Origin: Actinernus sp. WN-2022
Lineage: Eukaryota; Cnidaria; Anthozoa; Actiniaria; Actinernidae
Assembly: GCA_030867875.1 (NCBI GenBank)
Contig: JAOWCC010000288.1
Location: forward strand, 1-64,000
Reading direction: 5' to 3'
Length of the DNA: 64,000 nt
The notes below the pieces were generated by a model. That model worked only from the letters and a program-made list of their open reading frames with translations, did not search any database and was not told the DNA's origin. Each line of letters begins with the position of its first letter. Within the stretch, counting starts at the first letter, position 1. Of the stretch, positions 10,501 through 22,500 are shown in pieces. The position numbers and the translations under genes were made by a program.

Positions 10501-13500
10501 GTAACATGTACCTTGGTAGGTTATTTTTTTGAACTAGGTAATTCTTGTGTACTAAAAACATAATTCACCCTCCCCCCTCCCCCTCTGTTTTTGTACTTAC
10601 AGTGGTACATTGTTCCCATACAATCAACTATACTATGCTAATTACCATATTTTTTTACTTTTCACTGTCCTTGCTGGTACTTTAACTGGCACCCATTGGA
10701 TCTGTTGGTCAGAGCCATAACCACTATGCCATACAGTGCTCAACCTTAACTTTTTTAATGAATGGTCCTGGGACTAGTAGAGCTGAAAATTTACTAGTCC
10801 AGAGAAAATTCCTAGTAGTCCCAACTCCGGCATGCCAACATTTGCTGATGGTAGGAGTGAACAAGTCAAAACAAAGACGGCGGCAATAGCGGCCTTCATG
10901 GGAGCTCCTGGGACTGACTAGTGCCCAGTCCACCTCAGCCTTGTTCAGTCTTCTCTGCCTTTTTGTGATTGTTTTCGGAACGTTTGCGAAGAAATGCGTT
11001 CAAACAACAATCACAGGACATTTTGTTTTTATCTTTTATTAAACATTACGAATTATAGAATAGTTACTAGTCCAGGACTAGTGGACTACCGCTAACTTAG
11101 GTCGAGCACTGCCATAGAAGTGATCAGTATAGAGTACCATACTCATTTACTGTATAATTATTATGATGGTTCTACTAGAACCCAGTCCCCCATGGTCTAG
11201 TCCAAATAAGTGTAGTAAAAAGCTTATAATTGCTGGTTTTCACTCAATCCACAGAGATTCAAATGACAAAGGGCATGGCGGCCATATTGGTGCCCCAACA
11301 AAATATTTAGCTAACAAGGAATCTATTGTTTAAGGGCACCAACATGGCGGCTATGTTGTCAAGTGAAAGCCAGCAATAGCTTGGAATTTCACTAAAACTG
11401 CACTCAAATTGATGACACTATTGGCTGTCCAGAACAATACTCAAATGGTCATGTGAGTGAATCAAAAGTAGTCAAATGATCAATTGTTATTTTGGGGCTC
11501 CCAACACTTTTGTGATTTTGGTAGCATTCAACTTCAAGGTCTTAGTTTGGGTCCATTCATTATTCATTGATACTAAACCATGATCTTGTTACATATTTCT
11601 GTTTGTGTTTTATACACAGGGATTCCACAGCATTTCAATCATTTGAAAACAAAGTCATCTCAGCTTCATCAAGCATTAAGGTACGTGTAACATACATGTT
11701 TGTTAGTCAAATATTTATTTCTCATGTTTTTGTGAGCTTGATTGTTTGGTTAAGAAAGTGTACATGCAGTTAGAGCAGCACTTGACATTGAGTGGGACAG
11801 ACTACGGCATGTCAGTAGCCATTACCATAACCATACGGTAACTGTGCCGTACCATAACTCTGTAATTTGATTGGATCAACAGGACAAAAACAATAGGGAA
11901 ACAATTTTAATGTCATGGTATGCCGTACAGTAACCTGATGCCATGGACATTTACATAGTTTGTCTCACTCAAACAAAATCTACTCCAGTTATGTGATAAT
12001 GTGGTTTATAGTTACTTCAAAATTGTTATCACCTTAAAGCATCAAAGGTGAGAGCAGAAAGGATTATGGGAAATATGATAGGCCTTTTGTAGGAAACAGT
12101 CACGTGCTGATATATCACTTCATTAACCAATGAATTATGCTTGTGATCCCATGGGAAAGGCTTTACTGGATGGCAAACGAAATTTAACTGCAAAATGCTG
12201 TAAGTTGTAGAAAGATCGAGACAATCTATTGGAGGTTGAAAATAGCATTTACAAGCAGGTTTTGCTAATAACACTACCGATCTTGTATAAATGCCTTTAA
12301 ATAAATGAAGTCAGATTTCTTTGCCACCCAGTATAACCATGTGATTGCATTCCTGAAAAAGGGCCATTATTGTACAATAAGATGTACTAAGGGTGCATTT
12401 CTTTGGGAAAATCCTAGATCTAATTCTAATTCTAATCAAACAAAATCCATAAATGGATTATGTTACCCTGACAACTCAGATATGCAGTTTGCATGAAAAT
12501 GGCATTAATCTGGTATTCGTTTTTCAGGTAAATACTTTCTTACAATTTAACTCTGGAAATTTATTTCTTGTTGAAAGACACACCAGCCACTTTTAGGTAA
12601 TTCTGATGGCTAAATATATATATGCTATTCTCAAAACGAAGACCATTTGCGGCACATACATTTACTATTTTCAAATCCTTTCCCAAAGAAATTCTCTGAC
12701 CACGAATCCCAAGATCCAGATTTGGATTTAATCCATTGAATCCTTCCTCAGTGTGGATCAAAATCCATTTTGGATTCTGGTAAAAAAATCCGTTTTGGGA
12801 TTCAAAAATCCAGATTGTCAGTAACAAAAACAACTTCTTTGAAAAAGAAAAATGAATAGATAAATAAATGTCTGAAACTGCATGGTACATTATTATACCT
12901 TACAAATAATCATCCAATCAGGTGTGTGTAAATTAGGGTTGTGTGTCAGCCCAATATTTTGCCATGTCGGACAGCTACCTATTGGACAGTTCACATACAT
13001 TGCCCAATATGGAAAATATATTAGTCTCGACTTTTAATACTAGGCTTGGACCTTCGGTCTCGCCCAATAGTGAAGTCTGGACTTCAATACTTTGCCAAAT
13101 GTTAAGTAGTTTATCTAGTTGTAGTCAGTAGAATCCAAACCTTGTACAACTCTACACAGTATATGTACTCTACATGCGTAATCTGTCACATAATAATGCC
13201 CTCATTTGTTGATAGATCAATCAATATTGTCAGTATTCTTGTAACAAGTGTTCCTATCTTCTCAGATCAGTCTGAAGGAACAATAGCTTGTAAGTTAGAA
13301 TCTTCTTGTTTTTAAAATTCATTAATTAATGATGTTTAAAATGACAATTTATTAATGATAGCCCTATTTTCACAAATAAAGTTGCCAGTAATACATGTAT
13401 GCACATACTGTAATGCTTTTAAAAACAGATAATTTTATTAAATGACTGCAATGTTATGAAAGTGATAAAATGGCATCATCATTAATTTTGTGAATTGCAA

Positions 13501-16500
13501 TCTTGATTGTTTCATTAAGGTTTTCGTTGTGACATTTATTTTCATTCGTGATGCAGTCAGAACACATCATTATTTAATAAACAATGACTAAATACCATTT
13601 ATTTCTAATTTACATGTATGATAATAAAATGATTATAATAATATCTAACTTGGGATAATAAAATAAGGAATAAAGAAAATAAAGTCATAAATAAACATGC
13701 AACATGTGATTTTTTTAAATTACACTGATCACAGTCAACTCTCGCCTTGCGGACACCCCGCTATTACGGACAAGAGCCAGCCCCCACGGTGAAAGTTACA
13801 AACTTAAGGCTTGACTGAAAATGACTCCAGCTACATTTGTATCACAGACTCTTGCTATTATGGAATACTTCATGTGGTCCCAACAGAACAACAATTTCAT
13901 TGCTTAAACATACCTTTGACATATCATACATGTATGACATATTTATACATTGAAAGTATTCTGTCATTCCTCGTGTGTTATTTTTATTAATACACTTCTG
14001 GAATGTTTATTTTTGCATCCATTTAATAGATTTTCCTTGTTGTCCTTGTTCGATTTGCCTTCCAGGCTCTACCTGATTCAGTACCTCTTCTGTTATTCTT
14101 AAAGACTGCTTAGCAGTTTCACTGCTATTGATGAGTTCATCCAGTCTTTCCAGATATAAATATACATCTTATATGCTTGAATCACAAATATTTTTTTCTC
14201 ACACCCCACTATTGCTGACCCTCACTATTATGGACACCAAATTACTGTCCCAAGGGTATCTGCAATAATGAGAGTTGACTGTACAGTATATTCTGATCTC
14301 TCTTGAATAAATTTGTTCACCATAAATGCACCTCAGCAGTGAAACTGATTAAAGGGGTACTGTCAATCAAATTGAACCTTCAAGTTTCTCTAAAACAGAA
14401 CTTCAAAAATAACACCCTGAGAGAGAAGAAAATACCATGTGAATGTCCTGATATGCTTTTCAAACTTTTTCGATAGAGGATGACAAAGCATAAAGTGGAT
14501 TACAAAAGCTCATTCTAGAAACTTGATTTCGGTTACAGTGAACTGATTTCAAGTTGCTCTAAATTTCTCACGAAAGAAGCATTTTTTATGCACTCTAATC
14601 TTTGCCATCCTTCATCAAAAGTGTCTCAAATGTACTCCAGGATACCTGGAAAGCATACTCTGCTAATCTGAATAGTTATTTTTGTTTTTTTGTGATGAGA
14701 AAGATTATCATTTGGGGGTTGACAGTGTGCCTTTAAAGCAACTGTCATTTCAGTTGTAAATAAGGTTAGCAACATGTTTTATTTCAAGAGCAGTTTTCAC
14801 CTCAGAAAATAATTTTAAAACTTATTTCTAATTTTGAAATGAAATGGCTTAAACATTGTATTCTTCTGTAATTACTGTATGCAAAATGTGTGCCTTAGTA
14901 GTGATAAACAGTGGTTTTACTAATACACCATGTTCAAAATTCAAGCTTGAGTGGAAGGCTTACCTTACAAACTTCTATATTTGGTCTGGTTTTCTTTATC
15001 TCTCAATTCCCAGTAGAGACTTAACCCGACCAAATATAGATGTTTGTTCGGTTAACCTCGGTCTCAAGCTCAAATTTTAATATATTGAATATGGTTATAA
15101 AATGTTCCCAGCATGAAATTTTAGTTCTTCTATAAGGAAAGTGTATTAATGTTAATGAAAAAAGAACAGGATTTGTCAGGGGATTCTAGTAATCGGACAA
15201 TAATTCATAGAAACATAAAATTCACATAATTTATGCTATTTTGCTCTTTCTAAATTTCATTTGGATAGTCACTTTAAAGTTCACCTAAAATTTATTTTGT
15301 TGTCACAAATATCGATTCTACATCAAGTGAATTGTTAAATAGTGTAATATTTCTTGATTTGAGTGTTGTTTCTGTGAGTTATAGAGGTTTATATTTCCAA
15401 ATTTGCTAATGAATATGACATCAACCCAGGAATTTACTGTGATTTCTTTCTCCTTGTGAATGAAACTACTATTTGATTTTTATAAAATGTTTGTTAAATT
15501 CACTGATACAAACTACAATGATATCATAAATGTTTATAAATGGTCATTTATCTCTTCCAGCATGTTCATGTATAATCAATGATTCCTGGTTTGACGTCAC
15601 ATTCAGTTTGGAGATACAACCTTCTATAACTCATAAGCGCAATACTCAAATCAAGAAATATTCTACCATTCAACTATTCACTTTATGTAGAATCGATACT
15701 TGCACTTTAAATAATAATCATGGTGTTCTATTTGTCTCTGTCTAATATTATTCCAATAACCACTATTAAATTAACTCCTATAATTCATCTGACTTCCCTC
15801 CTGTAGTTTAAGATGCTTGGATGGCCGGCAAAGAACCAATCAAAGAGCCAGAGTGAGACACGTATTCCAAGTTTTACCACTCCTGACAATGAAAACCCAT
15901 GACGATTTCATCCTTAATGGCAAATATACTGTAACTAAACTTAAACAAGTAGCCAGGAATTTTTTACATTATTTACCATAAAGTATAATTTGGATTAAAT
16001 TTTGTTTTAAATCAGTAAGTTAAGTTAAATCTTGGGTATGTTTAAACTATTTGTTAATCTAGCCTTGTAGGCTAGTAGGATCTAAACGCCCTGCAAATTA
16101 TGAGGAATTAAAGAGAAGACAGTATTTACATTGTAATGTGTAAAACATTTATAGTTTTACCACCCAATATAGAAATAAATGCATTCACGTATTTCCAATA
16201 AGGTTTTTTCCAGGGTATTGAAAACTTACCAGAGATAAAAAAATAACTACGGTATATGGATAAAGGAGAGATAAGTAATTGACATAAGTAATTTTGTCAA
16301 GTTTTAGGTATATATACTGTATGTATTTCCTTACAAGTTGTGCAAAACTTAAAGGATCAATGGTTGATTTTTCAAACGATATCTAAGTTTGATATGCTGT
16401 CTATCTGTTGATCTCTATTGTACAGAGGCATTTGAACCAACAGATATCAGGCATCTAAGATTTAGGTTTCGTTTAAAAACGGCCCTAAAAGTTTAAGTTG

Positions 16501-19500
16501 AATACACAAGTATGATAATGGTATAGTGATAGGCAAAGTTAACTGTATATCCCTTATAAATTTAAATATGCAAACTTTTCGTAATTTAATCGTTTTTCTC
16601 TGAAGAGTTTTCTAATACCCTGATATTAAACCGATATTTATAAACAACATACAACTTCCATGTAACATAAAGCACAGTGTTAATGTTCTGTGGTTGTTTA
16701 CATATTGCTCCTGCGAACACTTTAACACTTGACATGTACATAAAACTAAGGCTGCAAAGCGTAAATGACTCGGGCTAAATCAACTCTGATCAACTGACTG
16801 TTACTTAATGTTTAATGCAGAGTAAAGATGAAATTAACGAAACAGCAATATTGACAGTTTCAAATATTAGTGCTTATATAGTAAGAGTTTTTTTAAACTA
16901 TTTCGTTGGTGGTCCTTGGTAAGCATTAGACATAATATTTGTTATACCACTTGTCATTTTCGGGCTGAAAAGTAATTAGGTGATTGCTGTCGAATGCGAT
17001 TGGTCAGTTTATCGATATCCATGCCTTTCTTTTCCTCGTTCACGAATTAATTCAGTCCCAATTGGTTCATTGACGTTTTTACTTGCTCCTGTGATTGGCC
17101 CGGGTTTTAGCTTTACGGCAATCGAAAACCGCTCTATTTGGTGCAGTTACATGTACTAATATTTATGTTTTTTTTATTATTAATTTATTTTTCACACTCG
17201 GTCCCAGTCCCCTACTGTTTTTCGTGCAGACGATAGTAATTCATGTTACGGATACATAGGAGTGCTGTACATAGATAGACTGCCCTCGGGTACTCTCTCG
17301 GACATTTGACTATCCGGCTTGCTAAGTCTGAATCTTGCCCTTGAGGGTAAAAGTATAGATAAGCTTTTGGAGTATTGTGAGCGGGCGGCTTTTTCCTAGG
17401 TTACTGTTTCGGTAAGGCTACGAACGTGCCGTATTTTTGCCCCACTCGTATTAGCAGCTCTAGTAACAGCATTCAGTTTTGGGGGATTTTTATAGTGTAG
17501 ACTATCCACTAGGTATTTGCGGCGCTAGATGTCTGAGCTGTAGATCCCTTCTGACGATCACATTCTCTTGAAATCAATTTCTAGTCTTCATCCTGATTTG
17601 GAATCTTTTTGACCGAAAAGAAGAGAGCTATCAGAATTGAAATTGTAAAAAGTGACATGGTATGTTAGAGTGATTTTACTTGACCCGTGAAACAGAAACT
17701 ATTAGTTAGTTTGTAATACCAAGATAAACACAAAAGAGAGCAAAAGTGTAATAGTGTGTAATACGCTACTATCTATTTCACGGGTTAATTAAAATATCTT
17801 TAACCACCGTGCGACGCGAGTAGCAGCTGACTTTTCTAGTGTTAACCCTTTGCTCTGACGAGTGGCTTACGTTCGAAATCTCAGCTGCTATACTCGCCTC
17901 GCTCGGCGGGGTAAAAAGTGGATTTGTAGCTGGTAGAGTCACAAAGAGAAGCAAGAATTATTTACATGTTGACGAAAACATATTTTGCAGAAGTAGAAAA
18001 CATATACTGTATGAAAGTCAAGGTTCTTTATTATGAACTTTAATAGAAACTGTTTTTGCTAGTATGGTAGACGAAAACATATTTTACAGAAGTAGAAAAC
18101 CTATATACTGCATGAAAATCAAGGTTCTTTATTATGAACTTTAGTAGAAACTGTTTTTGCTAGTATGGTAAAGTCACACGTAGATTGTATAATGTATAGT
18201 GTGCTGGTAAACTGGTTTCATAGAATACAGAATTTCACACGATACGTGTATCAACTTTTACGACTTGTACTGCACAAAAGAATTCTCCAAGTTGTCTGCA
18301 TACTAACAAGGTTTATAATAAAGTGAATGTTAGGTTCGCTTCATGTTTGCTCGTTAGACTCGTGACCATTAAGGTATGCCGACGTCCTAGACGTTGCCGT
18401 CGTGGTTGCTTAAGCTCTCTAAAAGCGCGTCCCCCGAGAGAGGCGTCGCGATTCGAGGCCAAACATTCCATACTGATGACGTCATGCGGCCAGGATCTGG
18501 TCACGTCATTTGATTGGCTAGTATACCCAATTATTGTATACAAACCAATCAAATAACGCGACCAGATCCTGGCCGCATAACGTCATCAGTATGGAATTTC
18601 TGGTCTAAAATCACAGACGTCGAGAGAGAGAGAGAGCGCGCGCGTTTTGATTGTGGCTACCGATGCGAGGCGGCTGTGTTCGCCGGCTAACGCAGTAATG
18701 TATTAAACACTTGATGACTGGCTCCGAGGGAAACAGTGAGTATATTTCCCGCCTTTAGCTAGCCAATGGCGCGCGCGACACATCACACCATCTTCTGTCA
18801 CGATGTGATCACGTGGCGGGCAACAATTGATGAATTGTTGCCCGCGCGGGAAACATTGGATTTTGATGACTACCACGTGACCCTGAATCAGCCAACGAGA
18901 GCGTGTATTGTGTCTGGAAAACTTATGGCTATGTAACAATGATCATTAGCGGCACTTGTTCTTAGAGCAAATTTCCTATGAGTGGGACAAACTACGGCAT
19001 GTAAACGTGCTGTACTGTAACTGTGATTTGATTGGATCAGCAGGACAAAAACAATAGGAAAACATTTCAACGTCACGACATGCCGTGCTGAGTTTGTCCC
19101 ACTCATACGAAATCTGCTCTATTTCACAATTACGGCACTGAGTCTGCGTATGTCGGCTGGCGCTTATGCTTGTGTTGGTAGTGTGAACTTGGCTAAGCGC
19201 ACAAGTGGTTTGAAAGATTCTTGTTTGATCGCATTTTCTACGCTAGGGTTTTACACATGCTAACTGTTTACTATTATAATTATATTCATTTTGAAATCAC
19301 TGGTGTTTCCTGCAATTTGATTGGTTAAAAGCAGCAGTGATTTCAGCCTAAATTGCATCATTTTGTGTCTGTTATTGCATCCTTTTGCTGAACCAATCAA
19401 TGAGCAGAATTTAAGAAACCATTTCACAGCGTAGGGATGGCGTGATCGCTCGCGCACGCTCTTAGATTTGAATTACCTTTTTCAAAGCTCTACCTGCTTG

Positions 19501-22500
19501 ACTTTTCTAGTTTGTTGTTGTAAAAAAACAAATTTACGTTTATCGTTTGTTAAGATTTAAAAATGAATATAATTAAGTGGTAATAGAACTGAGTGGAGTG
19601 CAATTTTGGTCTGAAATCATACTCTTGATTACAAATTGCACTCCCGCTTCGCGGTCGTGCAATTTTGTAATCACTCGTATGATTTCAGGCCAAATTGCAC
19701 TCCACTCAATTCTATTACCATTATTAATCAGATACTCAACAAAATTTCTCGATTCTGATTGGCTGAGAGCAGTGCAATTTATCCCAAATTGCACTGTTTG
19801 GTTGTAATGCACTCTTAATCAGGAATTTGACAATCTATAAATCGAACACAAAAGCTCCAGAATGAAATCTAAGTACACAAAGTTGTTCACAATCATGTTT
19901 TGGTAAATAATTTTTCCGATGATTTTCCGAAAATTTCCGAAGTGTTTCCGAAAATTTCCGAATGCTTAAAACTGACTATGCTGTGCTGTGGTTACGGCAA
20001 AAACTATGGGGTGCCAAGTGTCCAAAAATTATATGTCACAATTATATGAAAATTATATGGAAATTATATATATAATCGTTATTATATCATATAATTTATT
20101 TTCCTCCTGAGTTCATTATTTCAAATAATGTTCGTGTTGTTATTTCATTGTTTCATATAATGCAACACTGCCTTTCGCATTATATGAAACCATGATCGCC
20201 ATTCATGATCTATTATTTCATATAATGCAAGACTGCTTTATAAATTATATGAAACCATGATCCTAAGCCAAATTCGTTATTTCAAACAAGTTAATGCTTC
20301 AATTTTGCTATAATCCATTATTTGATATAATACATGTAGATTATATGATATAAATCCCATTATATGATCACATAAATCTCATTATATGATATAATCCCAT
20401 TATATGATATAAATCTCATTATATGATATAAATCCCATTATATGATCACATAAATCCATTATATCATATAATCCCATTATATGATCATATAAAACCATTA
20501 TATGATATAAATCCATTATATGATATAAAGCCATTATATGAAAGAACCATTGTATTATATAATATCAATTGTATGCGCGATTGTATGCGCAGTTAGCAAA
20601 TTTCAGTGTCGGTGTAATATTTAACTTAAGCCTCGATATTGTGTTAACGTATCTGTCGTGTCAAAGTTCAACTATCATCACCTTTTCGAAATTAATACTG
20701 TGATAATCTGCTGTACTCTCTTTCGGTTTCCTTGCTGTTCAAGACAACGGCGAGACCCTAAAATACCTCTACTAGTACAAACGCCAACTCGTCGAGACCA
20801 AATATCACACTCCCCTAGCCTCTCAGACGTTACACGAAAATCGAATTTCTGTTCGAACTATTCTTGATTAATGAGGTTATTTTCCCTTTCTCTTTGAATT
20901 TGACACATGAAGTTAATCTCTATGATATGTAATTAAACGTTTGATAAGTCAGATACAGAATTCGTGTCCGTGCTTTATTGTATTTACAAATTCTTTCAGC
21001 TTGAGTTCGTGTAAACATAACTGAAGCACGGCCACTCATTCTAATAGAGAAACATCGAGTGTAGACGACGAAGAATTACTGTTTCTTGCGTTACTGCTTA
21101 ACCAACACACTGTCCACGGATAACCGACTCAGAACACCCGGAAAAAAAAAAGAGAGGAAATATACACTTACACATACGTACATAATTAAATAAAAAAACG
21201 TATTCATATAGTTGTACTTGATTATACATGCTACACACAAACACCCCCTTCGTCGGTTTTACAGTATCGAAAATTATGTAACGAAAAACGTCACCTTCAG
21301 AAACATACGAATTAGGGAATTGAGGGACACGAGGGTGTGGCTTAGCAGGGGTACGGTCAGCCCATGAAAAAAGTCGACTAGCTGATGCCTGGTTACAATA
21401 TTGATTAAGGAAGCCAGAAACAATATGAACCAGTGTACCTTGGAAAAGAGACAAACTCTGAAAATTAGGCAAATCAGGGTGATGGGACCGTGAGCCCTTG
21501 AAAAAAAGTGGAAAAAGAAAAGAAAAGAGTACTATGAACACGCATGTCTCATGAAAACGAGCAATTTAATTTAAAAAACTCGTAAGCAAATACCGTGGAC
21601 AAAAATCCTGTAAAAATACGTTGGATCCGAAGTGAGGACCTATGCAGCCAACAATATAAACAACGTAAAAATCTAACACAAAGCACTACGGTTAGCTAGG
21701 CCTGACACGAAAAGCGCTCGGACCAGATTGCAGCCATAGACAGCTGTTTCGTTCTTATTAGAACTTGTTAGTATGGCATAGCAAACAGTACGCAGGCTTC
21801 GGTACCACTGCACCATCGACCCGGACTGAGCTAAAAAGCATCTAGTTTCGAGCAACAGAAATGCTTGGTTATCGGGTCACACGTCATTAGATTTTTACGT
21901 TAACTTCATGTGTCAAATTCAAAGAGAAAGGGAAAATAACCTCATTAATCAAGAATAGTTCGAACAGAAATTCGGTTTTCGCGTAACGTCTGAGAGGCTA
22001 GGGGAGTGTGATATTTGGTCTCGACGAGTTGGCGTTTGTACTAGTAGAGGTATTTTAGGGTCTCGCCGTTGTCTTGAACAGCAATCCCCGATCGTAGACA
22101 AGCTTAACGCCGAAGCCAAATCGCTGGCCACTTGGTCCGTCATTTATTAAGGAAACCGAAAGAGAGTACAGCAGATTATCACAGTATTAATTTCGAAAAG
22201 GTGATGATAGTTGAACTTTGACACGACAGATACGTTAACACAATATCGAGGCTTAAGTTAAATATTACACCGACACTGAAATTTGCTAACTGCGCATACA
22301 ATCGCGCATACAATTGATATTATATGATACAATGGTTCTTTCATATAATGGATTTATATCATAATGGCTTTATATGATCATATAATGGGATTATATGATA
22401 TAATGGATTTATGTGATCATATAATGGGATTTATATCATATAATGAGATTTATATCATATAATGGGATTATATCATATAATGAGATTTATGTGATCATAT

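Noticed and set aside
18323..18556. Overlapping open frames on both strands near 18.4 kb
   Set aside because: They cross a palindrome and a GC-rich element; no domain and no splice support.
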